Notes: generated by a model from the sequence alone, not told the origin. 58,706 nucleotides of DNA from Pedobacter sp. V48 (GCF_000523515.1 NZ_AWRU01000031.1:18935-77640); one strand, 5' to 3'; positions 28,056 through 36,786 are shown, counted from the first letter of the stretch. Translations and numbers: made by a program.

Positions 28056-28706
28056 TTAGCTTTTTGCTTTATCGTATACCAAATCAGTGAGCTGGTCCAG
28101 AGATTTTAGTATTCGATCCATATCATTCGGGTTATTAATATCAATACCACAAAAGGGGTTCCCGCTAGCTTTAGACTGCAATACCATAAAAATTATACCT
28201 GCAACCTGCAGTGCCATTATCGCACGAAAGTCAACACCTGATTTTTCGAAATTAGGTAGAAGCAATTTAAAAACCTCTTCACCAAAAGCTTCCCGTTTTA
28301 AACCAACCTCCTTCATCAGTTTGCTTTTTTCACTGGTCTCCCAGATAACTATCTTCTGCATTTCCTCCTCAGTGTAAAAAAAACTAAGGTGGGTTTTTAA
28401 TATTGTCTTAACCATAGGCCGGCCGCCATCAATTTGAGATTCGGCCATAAGTCTTTCCATGTCCCCAGATAAACCAATCCAATAATCTTTTGTCTTTACA
28501 TAGGTTTCTATCAAATTATTTACATTGTTATCAAAATACCTATAAATCAACTTCTTATTGACCTCCGCTTTTTTGGCAATATTGTTAACACCTAATGCCG
28601 TATACCCCTCATTCTTAATAATCTCACCTACCGCAGCAATCAATTTAAGCATAGTTCTTTCCTTATCTCTAATTGCTCCGGCTATACGTTTTCTAGGTTT
28701 CTCCAT
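28056..28706 (-). CDS. TetR/AcrR family transcriptional regulator
   Basis: Regulator of 216 residues. The N-terminal helix-turn-helix region (about 15-65) reads IIKNEGYTALGVNNIAKKAEVNKKLIYRYFDN, the standard TetR recognition unit; the C-terminal part is an all-helical ligand-binding and dimerisation domain. The next gene upstream is a divergent small gene at 28813, and the convergent neighbour is the M13 peptidase, so the target cannot be assigned. The N-terminus is rich in Arg and Lys (MEKPRKRIAG), as is common. The inducer is unknown. Confidence 0.9.
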   Translation of the reverse strand: MEKPRKRIAGAIRDKERTMLKLIAAVGEIIKNEGYTALGVNNIAKKAEVNKKLIYRYFDNNVNNLIETYVKTKDYWIGLSGDMERLMAESQIDGGRPMVKTILKTHLSFFYTEEEMQKIVIWETSEKSKLMKEVGLKREAFGEEVFKLLLPNFEKSGVDFRAIMALQVAGIIFMVLQSKASGNPFCGIDINNPNDMDRILKSLDQLTDLVYDKAKS

Positions 28707-28812
28707 GGGCTAAAAATAAGAAAAAAATGTGTATGTCACCACTTTGCAAAATTCTAACAACTATTTTTGAGAAAGTTTATGTACCTCAATAACCAAATTA
28801 ACATCTCTCACT

Positions 28813-29016
28813 ATGAATTACATACCGGAACCTTTACCAGACCTAAAAGCCATCAGAATTTCGAACCTGGCTGCAGGAGACATCCTAGTCAATCTGGGCA
28901 CCTTACTCGAAATCATTGAAAATGAGGACTCTTTCTCGTTAGTTATAGATAGAATGGAACAACGACAGGTTTGGAATTTTAACAAAACTGAAGAATTATT
29001 TATCAAATCTTACTAA
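28813..29016 (+). CDS. Small protein of unknown function (67 residues)
   Basis: I do not recognise this protein. It starts MNYIPEPLPDLKAIRI and is acidic, soluble, without a signal peptide or membrane helix. Support for it being real: a 107-base upstream gap from the divergent TetR gene, and an intrinsic terminator 42 bases after its stop (29058-29087). An overlapping frame on the other strand (28818-29006) is rejected, since it has no start context or terminator. It could be controlled by or control the TetR gene, but that is only proximity. Confidence 0.6.
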   Translation: MNYIPEPLPDLKAIRISNLAAGDILVNLGTLLEIIENEDSFSLVIDRMEQRQVWNFNKTEELFIKSY

Positions 29017-29057
29017 TAAAGAAGAAATCAAAATATTAACTCAACGCTCAACAATTC

Positions 29058-29087
29058 AAATGACCAGGAAGGAATTTCGGGTCATTT
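29058..29087 (+). terminator. Terminator after the 67-residue small gene
   Basis: AAATGACC (29058-29065) pairs with GGTCATTT (29080-29087) and is followed by a T-rich run (TTTTTATTTTAT), a standard intrinsic terminator oriented for the small gene. The rest of 29088-29264 must carry the promoter of the barrel protein; I see no exact -7 box. Confidence 0.7.
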
Positions 29088-29264
29088 TTATTTTATAGAA
29101 GTTCACAATTAATATCGTAAAAGTGCATTTTCACTTTTTTTTAATATTCGCTGTAACCTTTCGCACCATTCCTGCATCTTATAAATAACTAAATAAGAAT
29201 CACAAAAACCATCCACATATTCGATTAATATGCTTAAAAGCGTATGTGGAAAAAGTATGCCATT

Positions 29265-31724
29265 ATGAAACCTAACAAATACATTCTACTTCTCGCCATA
29301 TTTGCCTTTACGCTGACTTTTACAGTCGTGAATGCGCAATCAGACAATACAAACGGAGAAATATCCGGTAAGGTGTTAGATGAACAACAAAAAGCATTTC
29401 CCTATGCTACCATTAGCTTGTTAAATGCCAAAGATTCAACCACAGTAAAAGGTACGCTCACCTCCGACAATGGGACTTACCAGTTAAAAGAAATTAAACA
29501 AGGTAATTATCTTATTGCCATTTATGTAGTTGGCTACAAAAAGGTATTTAAAGGCCCTTATTCTATAAATTCTGACAAAAAAACTCATGACCTCGGCAAT
29601 GTCCAATTGGCTACCGATTCAAAACAGTTGAAGGGTGTTGAGATTGTTAAACAAAAACCACTGATAGAAAGGCAGATAGACAAAACAGTTATAAATGTAG
29701 AGAATAGCGCATTGGCAGCTGGTAATACAGCTCTGGATATTTTACAGAAATCGCCTGGAGTTACTGTCGACAAAGATGGCAAGATTAGCTTAAAAGGTAA
29801 ACAGGGTGTTACCGTAATGCTTGATGGTAAACCTACCTACTTATCCGCAGAACAATTGGCCAACCTGCTTAGATCTACAGAAGGAAATGCAATCCAATCT
29901 ATCGAATTAATTACTAATCCTTCAGCAAAATATGACGCTGCCGGTAACTCGGGAATCATCAATATTAAGTTAAAAAAAAACCGGAATTATGGCACTAATG
30001 GTTCAATACTTGGAGGCGTTGGCTACGGCAGATATTACAAAGCAAATGGTGGTTTAAACCTAAACCACCGTGAAAAAAAGATTAATATTTTTGGTAATTA
30101 CGACTATGGCCGCAACAAAGGATTTGGCAGCACAGATATTGCCAGGGTAAACAATACAGCAACCGATCAAACCTATTTTGATCAAACCAATATGAACATA
30201 CGACGCAGAAACAACAGCAATTATAAAGGCGGGATAGATTATTTCATCAATGATAAAAACACAGTTGGCTTTGCTTTTAATGGATATAATGCAAATGGAA
30301 AAAATGCATCAGATGTGCTTACGTTGATCGGCGATCAGCCTTCCAAAACAGACTCCTCAGTTGTCGCTCAAAACCCTAACAGATATAAATACACTGGTAT
30401 GTCTTACAACCTGAATTATAAAGGGACAATAGACACCCTTGGTCAGGAAATAAGTATAGATGCCGATTACTCTAAACACATTGGCAGACAGGATAACAAT
30501 TTCAACAATAGATATTTAAACAATGTAGGCCAACCCGCTAAACCCGATTATATTTTTAGAAATGCTACACCATCCACAACAAAAATATGGGCAGGAAAAA
30601 CAGATTACACCTACCCTATTAACAAAGAGATGAAACTTGAAGTTGGTTTAAAATCAAGTTTTGTAGAAACAGACAACAACTTCATTTTTGAGAATTACGA
30701 AAACAACCAGTGGCAAAATGACGTCAAACGCAGCAATCAATTCCTTTACGATGAGAACATTAATGCGGCCTATGCTAACCTGAATAAGAAATTTAAAACT
30801 ACATCTGTACAATTAGGATTAAGGGCCGAGCAAACCAACTCAAAAGGAAATTCTGTTACAGAACAAAAAGTTGTGAACAGACATTACATTAACCTTTTCC
30901 CAAGCATATTCATAAACCAGGAACTATCAAAAGATCATGAAATGGGGGTTTCATACAGCAGAAGAATCGATCGTCCGGATTATGGCTCATTGAATCCGTT
31001 TATCTATTACCTCGATTTGTATTCCTACAGGTTTGGTAATCCATTCTTAAAACCTCAGTATACCAATGCTTTTGAACTATCTTATTCTTACAAAAAAACA
31101 TTAAACGTAACATTTGGGTATAGCCATACTACTGATGTAATGTCTGATGTTCTGTTAACAGATACGGCTAAAAAAACAATTTTCATATCTAATCAAAACC
31201 TTGCTACGCAAGATGCGTACAACCTGAACATTAGTTATCCGATACAAATAACCAAGTGGTGGAGCAGCAACAACAATTTCACAGGTTTCTACAACAATTT
31301 TAAAACACCGGATCTTTTAGGCCAACCATTTCAAAGTGGAAGAGTTGCATTTAACTTTAATACAACTCAAACCATTACGGTAAATCCATCATTAAATATA
31401 GAATGGTCTGGTTTTTATCAATCTAAACAAGTTTACGGAACAATATTAATAGACCCTCAGTATGGTATTGACCTTGGTATAAATAAATCCTTCATGGATA
31501 AAAAACTGAGTATCAAACTTGCTGCAAATGACCTGTTTAAAATGCAAAAAAGTGTAATTACAAGTGCCCTGTCTTCACAAAACTATGTAGTTAATGAAAG
31601 ATGGGAAAGTCAGGTATTTCGCTTAACATGTACATACCGATTTGGAAGTAACGATATTAAAGCCGCCCGTCAGCGTTCAGGCAGTTCCGAGTCAGAAGGC
31701 CGCAGGGTTAAATCCGGCAAATAG
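29265..31724 (+). CDS. Outer-membrane TonB-receptor-like beta-barrel protein (carboxypeptidase-regulatory domain)
   Basis: Outer-membrane protein of 819 residues. A signal peptide ends near VNAQ (about residue 25). A carboxypeptidase-regulatory-like domain follows (about 30-115, ISGKVLDEQQKAFPYATISLL), then a plug-like domain (about 130-225, with DILQKSPGVTVDKDGKISLKG and GVTVMLDGKPTYL), and a long barrel. It resembles the outer membrane beta-barrel family rather than SusC: there is no SusD partner and it is shorter. An in-frame ATG lies 7 codons upstream (29244); I prefer 29265, which gives a standard signal sequence. The barrel contains many N/Y-rich strands. The ligand is unknown. Confidence 0.88.
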   Translation: MKPNKYILLLAIFAFTLTFTVVNAQSDNTNGEISGKVLDEQQKAFPYATISLLNAKDSTTVKGTLTSDNGTYQLKEIKQGNYLIAIYVVGYKKVFKGPYSINSDKKTHDLGNVQLATDSKQLKGVEIVKQKPLIERQIDKTVINVENSALAAGNTALDILQKSPGVTVDKDGKISLKGKQGVTVMLDGKPTYLSAEQLANLLRSTEGNAIQSIELITNPSAKYDAAGNSGIINIKLKKNRNYGTNGSILGGVGYGRYYKANGGLNLNHREKKINIFGNYDYGRNKGFGSTDIARVNNTATDQTYFDQTNMNIRRRNNSNYKGGIDYFINDKNTVGFAFNGYNANGKNASDVLTLIGDQPSKTDSSVVAQNPNRYKYTGMSYNLNYKGTIDTLGQEISIDADYSKHIGRQDNNFNNRYLNNVGQPAKPDYIFRNATPSTTKIWAGKTDYTYPINKEMKLEVGLKSSFVETDNNFIFENYENNQWQNDVKRSNQFLYDENINAAYANLNKKFKTTSVQLGLRAEQTNSKGNSVTEQKVVNRHYINLFPSIFINQELSKDHEMGVSYSRRIDRPDYGSLNPFIYYLDLYSYRFGNPFLKPQYTNAFELSYSYKKTLNVTFGYSHTTDVMSDVLLTDTAKKTIFISNQNLATQDAYNLNISYPIQITKWWSSNNNFTGFYNNFKTPDLLGQPFQSGRVAFNFNTTQTITVNPSLNIEWSGFYQSKQVYGTILIDPQYGIDLGINKSFMDKKLSIKLAANDLFKMQKSVITSALSSQNYVVNERWESQVFRLTCTYRFGSNDIKAARQRSGSSESEGRRVKSGK

Positions 31725-31727
31725 TCA

Positions 31728-32063
31728 TTAATTATATTTCTCCTGAACCTTTTTACTGAGCTTTCTTAGTACAAAGGTTCGGGATTCTGCAACCCGGCTT
31801 TTCAATTCAGGATCTGGCAATACTTCCAAACTATCTAAAGATATCCACTGACGTTTTGCCATATGGTAAGCTTGCTTGATGCCCGGTCTTGCTACCAACA
31901 TATCAAACTCATCCGGGTCACATTTAATAGACAACTTTCCTTCTTCAAGAGACATAATCACATAGATCTTTTCTTCAATCATAAAACACAGGTGATCCCA
32001 CTTCATACCTTCAGTAGTTCCCTTTAGGCTCAGACAATAATCTCTAAATGTTTCAATATCCAT
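31728..32063 (-). CDS. MmcQ/YjbR family protein
   Basis: Single-domain cytoplasmic protein of 111 residues matching the MmcQ/YjbR family (a double-wing or CyaY-like fold). Diagnostic segments are MDIETFRDYCLSLKGTTEGM, KWDHLCFMIEEKIYVIM, IKCDPDEFDML and AYHMAKRQWISLD. The family is often annotated as DNA-binding, but its function is not established. The gene converges on the barrel protein with a 3-base gap and is divergent from mnmD with 52 bases between starts. Confidence 0.9.
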   Translation of the reverse strand: MDIETFRDYCLSLKGTTEGMKWDHLCFMIEEKIYVIMSLEEGKLSIKCDPDEFDMLVARPGIKQAYHMAKRQWISLDSLEVLPDPELKSRVAESRTFVLRKLSKKVQEKYN

Positions 32064-32102
32064 AGCATGTAATTAAGATCTAAAGTTAAAAACTATTTTA
32101 TC

Positions 32103-32110
32103 TAAGTTTG
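32103..32110 (+). promoter_or_regulatory. -7 box (TAAGTTTG) of mnmD, implying a leaderless mRNA
   Basis: TAAGTTTG is an exact TAnnTTTG match and ends 5 bases before the ATG at 32116. It is identical to the box found before holA and the DPP-IV-type peptidase. Confidence 0.55.
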
Positions 32111-32115
32111 CACCG

Positions 32116-32796
32116 ATGAATAAACTTATCCAAACCGCTGATGGTTCAAACACCCTATACAACGAAAGTATTGGAGAAAACTATCATTCCAAACACGGTG
32201 CTTTACAGGAGAGCAAACATGTATTTATTGATGCAGGTTTAAAACATGCAATAGCTAGCTTTCCGGATAAAGAAATATTTATTTTGGAGGTTGGCTTTGG
32301 CACAGGACTTAACTTTTTAATGAGCATTTCTCATTGTGCAGAACATCAGATAAGGCTTAAATATACAGGCTTGGAGGCTTTCCCATTAAGGATTGAAGAA
32401 TTAGAATCAACAGGCTATGCCGCATACGTACCAGATACCATTTGGAACAGTTTGATTGACAATTATGGGAAAGCATTACTGCAGGCAGTAACCATGCTTC
32501 CAGATCAGCAGCTTAAAATTGTACAGACATATCTTCACAGGTTCCAAACAGAGCAAAGGTTTGACCTCATTTACTTTGATGCTTTTTCTGTTCAGCATCA
32601 ACCCGAAATGTGGACAGACGAAATCATTGCGCATACTTGTCAGTTTTTAAAACCAGGAGGTATATTCGTTACTTATGCAATTACCGGAAAACTTAAACGC
32701 GCACTCAAATCAGTAGGTTTTACGATAGAAAAGCTACCAGGGGCGCCAGGAAAGCGAGAAATGCTAAGAGCAACTAAAGCAGTTGAATCTAAATAA
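32116..32796 (+). CDS. mnmD: tRNA 5-methylaminomethyl-2-thiouridine(34) methyltransferase
   Basis: SAM-dependent methyltransferase of 226 residues that performs the last step of mnm5s2U34 synthesis in the tRNA wobble position. It corresponds to the methyltransferase half of the bifunctional MnmC, here without the FAD oxidase half. The SAM-binding loop is EVGFGTGLN (residues 58-66). The family segments GNTLYNESIGENYHSKHGA-like opening (here SNTLYNESIGENYHSKHGAL), DLIYFDAFSVQHQPEMWT and KLPGAPGKREMLRA are all present. MnmD proteins of this size act with separate oxidoreductases, or with pathways that bypass them. It is monocistronic. Confidence 0.93.
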   Translation: MNKLIQTADGSNTLYNESIGENYHSKHGALQESKHVFIDAGLKHAIASFPDKEIFILEVGFGTGLNFLMSISHCAEHQIRLKYTGLEAFPLRIEELESTGYAAYVPDTIWNSLIDNYGKALLQAVTMLPDQQLKIVQTYLHRFQTEQRFDLIYFDAFSVQHQPEMWTDEIIAHTCQFLKPGGIFVTYAITGKLKRALKSVGFTIEKLPGAPGKREMLRATKAVESK

Positions 32797-32843
32797 TTAT
32801 TATAAATTACAAACCACCGACTATATTAGAAACACCATGCTGT

Positions 32844-32851
32844 TAAATTTG
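32844..32851 (+). promoter_or_regulatory. -7 box (TAAATTTG) upstream of the aldo/keto reductase gene
   Basis: TAAATTTG matches TAnnTTTG exactly and would give a leader of about 50 bases to the ATG at 32907. No clear -33 box. Confidence 0.4.
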
Positions 32852-32906
32852 TTAAGTAACTAACAATGCGCTCGCTCAACCTACCTTAACAACAGAAATT
32901 ACAGCA

Positions 32907-33860
32907 ATGAAAAAAAGAAAACTAGGAAACTCCGATTTGTTTGTTTACCCAATAGCCTTTGGGGGGAACGTATTTGGCTGGACCGCGGATGAAAAGAAAT
33001 CATTCGAAATACTTGATGGCTTTACCGATGCAGGCTTTAACTTTATAGACACAGCAGATGTATATTCTGCCTGGGTACCTGGGAACACCGGGGGTGAATC
33101 TGAGACGATAGTCGGAAACTGGATGTCGCAGAGAAATAACAGAGATAAAATTGTACTTGCTACAAAAGTTGGTGCCCCAATGGGACCCGATAAAAAGGGC
33201 TTATCTAAAAAGTATATCTTTCAGGCTGTAGAAGATTCTTTAAAAAGATTAAAAACAGACTATATAGATCTTTATCAATCTCATTACGATGATCTCGACA
33301 CACCAATCCAGGAAACACTTGAGGCGTATCATCAATTAATAAAAGAAGGCAAAGTCAGGTGGATTGGCGCTTCCAACCTATCACCAGAACGCTTAACTGA
33401 ATCATTGGAAATATCAAAAAAATTCAATCTGCCTAAATATCAAACCTTACAACCAGAATACAACCTATATCAACGGGAGGGTTACGAAAAAAACTTCGAA
33501 CAAATTGTACAGGATAATAATTTAGGTACAATTAACTACTACGCTCTGGCAAGCGGCTTCTTAACAGGAAAATACCGTTCAGAAGCAGACCTAAACAAAA
33601 GTCAGCGAGGTGGCGCAGTTAAAAACTATTTGAATGAAAGAGGTTTTAAAATTTTAAAGGCTCTTGATGATGTATCAGAACAATATAGCGCAGATCAGGC
33701 AAGTATAGCGCTGGCCTGGCTTATTGCCCGTCCATCCATAACTGCACCAATTGCAAGTGTTACCAGCTTAGACCAGCTCGAAGACCTCAAAAAAGCTGCA
33801 ACTTTAAAATTAAATGTAGAAGATATTGCAATCCTTGACGAAGCCAGTGCATGGGAATAA
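32907..33860 (+). CDS. Aldo/keto reductase
   Basis: Cytoplasmic NADPH-dependent oxidoreductase of 317 residues with a TIM-barrel fold. The catalytic tetrad can be placed as Asp48 and Tyr53 (FNFIDTADVYSAW), Lys87 (LATKVG) and His126 (LYQSHYDD). The cofactor-binding C-terminal segment PIASVTSLDQLEDLKKA matches the family. It belongs to the Tas/YghZ-like bacterial branch. It is monocistronic, ending in a strong terminator. The natural substrate, probably an aldehyde or ketone, cannot be deduced. Confidence 0.94.
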   Translation: MKKRKLGNSDLFVYPIAFGGNVFGWTADEKKSFEILDGFTDAGFNFIDTADVYSAWVPGNTGGESETIVGNWMSQRNNRDKIVLATKVGAPMGPDKKGLSKKYIFQAVEDSLKRLKTDYIDLYQSHYDDLDTPIQETLEAYHQLIKEGKVRWIGASNLSPERLTESLEISKKFNLPKYQTLQPEYNLYQREGYEKNFEQIVQDNNLGTINYYALASGFLTGKYRSEADLNKSQRGGAVKNYLNERGFKILKALDDVSEQYSADQASIALAWLIARPSITAPIASVTSLDQLEDLKKAATLKLNVEDIAILDEASAWE

Positions 33861-33876
33861 CCTTTAATTCTTTTAT

Positions 33877-33920
33877 AAAAACAAACGCCCTGCTAAATAT
33901 TTGGCAGGGCGTTTGTTTTT
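33877..33920 (+). terminator. Strong terminator of the aldo/keto reductase gene
   Basis: A perfect 17-bp stem (33877-33893 with 33904-33920) rich in GC at its core (CGCCCTGC) and ending in TTTTT. An in-frame TTG for the next gene (33901) lies inside its right arm and so is not a real start. Confidence 0.92.
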
Positions 33921-33933
33921 AGTTAATTTTCCT

Positions 33934-35082
33934 ATGTTAAACTTTTCTAACTGGCTTAATAAATCATCTATGAGAAACATCACGCTCCCTTTTTACGCTA
34001 AACTTGCTTTGGTGCTATTTGCAATCATCTGTTTAGGGTACCTCGCCATCTTAGGACAAACATTACTTGCGCCGTTACTAACCTCATTCTTGCTGGCATT
34101 ACTGTTATTGCCTCTTTCTAATTTTCTGGAACAAAAATGGCACTTTAAAAGGAGCCTGGCTTCAATCGTATCTGTGATACTTATGATCGCCTTTATATCA
34201 AGCGTAATGTATTTTCTGGCAAACCAACTTACCGATCTTTGGCAAGACTGGCCTGCACTTAAAAAGCAAGGAGAGACTTCTTTTCATGACATCCAGAACT
34301 GGATTTCCAATACCTTTAACATCAATACAAAAAAGCAGATAGACTATTTAAGAGATAGCACCAGTGCTGCACTTTCTACCAGTGCCACTGTTTTAGGTGC
34401 CACATTGCTTACCCTATCCTCAACCCTGCTTTTTCTATCTTTCCTACTACTTTTTACCTTCTTCATCTTAAACTATCGAAAAGTACTTTTTACCTTTTTA
34501 ACCGCTGTGTTTGAAGAACAACATGCGGATAAAGTAGGAGAAATTGTAAGACGCATAAAATACATCATCAAAAAATACATCACAGGGTTATTCCTGCAAA
34601 TGCTCATTGTTACCTTATTAATGATCTTGGTTCTTTGGATATTAAATGTAAAGTATGCGGTTTTACTTGGTCTAATCGCAGGTATTTTCAACATCATTCC
34701 TTATATAGGTATCTTCACCGCCCTGCTGATCAGCGCACTGATCACTTTTGCTACCGCAGGTGCAGCCAAAATGCTACTTGTGGTAGTGGCCTTTGCAGGT
34801 GTTCATGCGCTCGATGGCAATGTATTAATGCCTTTAGTTGTGGGTTCAAAAGTAAAGATAAATGCACTATTTGCCTTTATAGGCATAGTAGTTGGCGAAA
34901 TGATATGGGGCATATCAGGTATGTTTTTATGCATTCCATACATGGCAATGCTAAAAATTATATTTGATCGTGTAGATTCTTTAAAGCCATGGGGAGTATT
35001 ACTTGGTGGAGAAGAAAGGCCACATAAAAAACGCAAGATATATCGAATCACCAAGAATATTAAGCTCGAAGAACAGGAATAG
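33934..35082 (+). CDS. AI-2E family transporter (PerM-like permease)
   Basis: Inner-membrane protein of about 382 residues with seven to eight predicted helices. The family pattern is clear: two N-terminal helices (LALVLFAIICLGYLAILG, LLTSFLLALLLLPLSNFLE), a third hydrophobic stretch, a soluble region around 110-150, and the conserved C-terminal NIIPYIGIFTALLISAL and VMLPLVVGSKVKINALFAFIG-like region (here NVLMPLVVGSKVKINA). Members are proposed exporters of AI-2 or Na+(Li+)/H+ antiporters; the function here is open. I use ATG 33934; ATG 33970 (MRNITLPFY) is equally plausible. A near -7 box TAATTTTC at 33924-33931 abuts the first ATG. The next gene follows after 23 bases. Confidence 0.88.
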   Translation: MLNFSNWLNKSSMRNITLPFYAKLALVLFAIICLGYLAILGQTLLAPLLTSFLLALLLLPLSNFLEQKWHFKRSLASIVSVILMIAFISSVMYFLANQLTDLWQDWPALKKQGETSFHDIQNWISNTFNINTKKQIDYLRDSTSAALSTSATVLGATLLTLSSTLLFLSFLLLFTFFILNYRKVLFTFLTAVFEEQHADKVGEIVRRIKYIIKKYITGLFLQMLIVTLLMILVLWILNVKYAVLLGLIAGIFNIIPYIGIFTALLISALITFATAGAAKMLLVVVAFAGVHALDGNVLMPLVVGSKVKINALFAFIGIVVGEMIWGISGMFLCIPYMAMLKIIFDRVDSLKPWGVLLGGEERPHKKRKIYRITKNIKLEEQE

Positions 35083-35105
35083 AAATAAATTAATAGCATT
35101 GATAA

Positions 35106-35402
35106 ATGCCTGAAAATAGAACGCCACATATCCTTAATACCTCTGCAACCTTGCTGGGTTTGTGCTTTATTGTGTTGACCTCTCTTAAGGTCGCAAAAAT
35201 GAGCGACAGTACAATCATTGATGAAACAACAGCGCTTGCAATTATATTATTTATGACGGCCTGTATTTTATCATTTCTCTCCATGAAAAGAAGAGGTCCT
35301 TCAAACTATCCTTTAGAGAGAGCGGCCGATATTATATTTTTATTAGGCCTTGTTGTTCTTTTTTTAACCACAATGATGGTTACCTTTAACGTCATAAAAT
35401 AA
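35106..35402 (+). CDS. Small membrane protein of unknown function (98 residues)
   Basis: A hydrophobic protein with three predicted helices (about 14-28, 44-60 and 75-94) and a short polar start (MPENRTPHI). Between helices 2 and 3 it has a positively charged loop (MKRRGPSNYPLER). I recognise no domain. It sits 23 bases after the AI-2E permease gene and 7 bases before mazG, so the three probably form one operon. Conservation of this arrangement in relatives would be the best clue to its role. Confidence 0.75.
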   Translation: MPENRTPHILNTSATLLGLCFIVLTSLKVAKMSDSTIIDETTALAIILFMTACILSFLSMKRRGPSNYPLERAADIIFLLGLVVLFLTTMMVTFNVIK

Positions 35403-35409
35403 ACACCCA

Positions 35410-36219
35410 ATGCCTAATAATATACCTCCGGTTACTGCAAACGATCCTGCTTCCGCTTTTCAAAGACTCCTTACTGTGTTAGATACATTACGCACACAAT
35501 GCCCATGGGATAAAAAGCAAACCATGGAAACACTGCGACATTTAACTATCGAGGAAACCTATGAACTATCTGATGCTATCCTTGAAGGGGACTTGGACGA
35601 GGTAAAAAAAGAATTGGGAGATGTAATGATGCACCTTGTTTTTTACGCCCGTATTGCTTCAGAAACGAATGACTTTACCATAATTGATGTACTGAATAGT
35701 GTGTGCGATAAATTAATTAGTAGACACCCGCACATCTATGGAGATGTTGAGGTGCAAGATGAGCACGATGTAAAACGCAACTGGGAGCAACTAAAACTTA
35801 AAGAAGGAAACAAATCTGTTTTATCCGGGGTACCCGCTGGCCTGCCTTCTTTAGTAAAAGCAAGTCGCATTCAGGAAAAAGCAAGAGGTGTTGGCTTTGA
35901 TTGGGACAACAAAGAACAGGTTTGGGAAAAGGTTGAAGAAGAGTTGCAGGAATTTAAAGATGAGTATAATGTAGTGGATGGTGCCGCAATAGATATAGAA
36001 AAAGCAGAAAGTGAATTTGGAGACCTACTGTTCTCCTTAATTAATTACGCTCGTTTCATTAACATCAATCCTGAGAATGCATTAGAAAAAACCAACAAAA
36101 AATTCATTAAGCGCTTTCAATATCTTGAAAGCAAAGCTGAAGAAAATGGCAAAGCACTTAATGATATGACATTGGCAGAAATGGATATTTATTGGAATGA
36201 AGCCAAGAGCTTAAAGTAA
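35410..36219 (+). CDS. mazG: Nucleoside triphosphate pyrophosphohydrolase
   Basis: Cytoplasmic NTP pyrophosphatase of 269 residues that converts (d)NTPs to NMPs and pyrophosphate, removing non-canonical nucleotides. Two MazG modules are present. The N-terminal one has LDTLRTQCPWDKKQT, the metal-binding EETYELSDAI (EExxE) and ELGDVMMHLVFYARIA; the C-terminal one has GVGFDWDNKEQVWEKVEEELQEF and ESEFGDLLFSLINYAR. This is the complete two-domain form, as in E. coli MazG (about 263 residues). No mazEF toxin-antitoxin genes are adjacent. Confidence 0.96.
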   Translation: MPNNIPPVTANDPASAFQRLLTVLDTLRTQCPWDKKQTMETLRHLTIEETYELSDAILEGDLDEVKKELGDVMMHLVFYARIASETNDFTIIDVLNSVCDKLISRHPHIYGDVEVQDEHDVKRNWEQLKLKEGNKSVLSGVPAGLPSLVKASRIQEKARGVGFDWDNKEQVWEKVEEELQEFKDEYNVVDGAAIDIEKAESEFGDLLFSLINYARFININPENALEKTNKKFIKRFQYLESKAEENGKALNDMTLAEMDIYWNEAKSLK

Positions 36220-36422
36220 CTATTTAATTTGACAAAAAAAGCATATCAATCGTTTGCACTCAACACAACTATTTGATATACAGACGCTTATAGTACAACA
36301 AAAAAACAAATAGACTTAACCTTAGTTTAAGCACTTATTTCTTGTTTTAAAATGGGTTAAAACCACTCATTTAACGTTAAAACTTAAAAACGCCCTAATA
36401 ATCAGGCAATCTAGCTGTTTAC

Positions 36423-36460
36423 AATAAGTGATTAATTTAACGATAAATTAATCACTTATT
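36423..36460. repeat. Perfect 17-bp inverted repeat with 4-base spacer
   Basis: Positions 36423-36439 (starting AATAAGTGATTAA) and 36444-36460 (ending ATCACTTATT) are exact inverted copies around ACGA. It contains almost no G or C, which is unlike the terminators of this window, and lies 204 bases after mazG and about 330 before susC. It is a candidate operator or cruciform. Confidence 0.7.
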
Positions 36461-36496
36461 AAATTTCGATAGTAATTCAGTAAAAAACTGCCAGAA

Positions 36497-36506
36497 CAAA
36501 CGTTTG
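36497..36506. promoter_or_regulatory. Perfect palindrome CAAACGTTTG upstream of susC
   Basis: CAAACGTTTG is self-complementary and has the central CG of LacI-type operators. No LacI-family gene lies in the window, so a regulator would be encoded elsewhere. A 10-base palindrome could also occur by chance. Confidence 0.3.
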
Positions 36507-36786
36507 CGCAATTTTTCCATTACAATTGAACAGTCCCTAACTGTTTTTAGCTCTACCTTCACTCTTAATACTTTAGATCAGTTTATACGCTCAAAGCATA
36601 AATCTGATTGGGAAAAACTAAACTAAACTAAAATGATAATGAAATTTCATAGGGCTCTCCTTATTGACTTTTTTCATTTCTACCCCTGCAGGTATTTCGC
36701 TGCGCCATGTTTTTTAACAAAGACACATCCAACATCTGCCCGCTTCATTTTTAAAACTAAAACAACAAACATATAAACCAATAAAT

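Larger units (their letters stand above)
36220..36786. other. 567-bp gap upstream of the first susC: regulatory region, no clear gene
   Basis: The gap contains a perfect 17-bp inverted repeat (36423-36460), a palindrome (36497-36506), an imperfect inverted repeat (36577-36608, ATCAGTTTAT with ATAAATCTGAT) and a 47-codon frame (36633-36776) ending 10 bases before susC. I found no exact TAnnTTTG box near susC and no mazG terminator with a T tract. An sRNA or a long leader is possible. Confidence 0.6.

Noticed and set aside
33901..33933. TTG start for the AI-2E permease at 33901
   Set aside because: The codon lies in the right arm of the preceding terminator, and the frame has an ATG at 33934.
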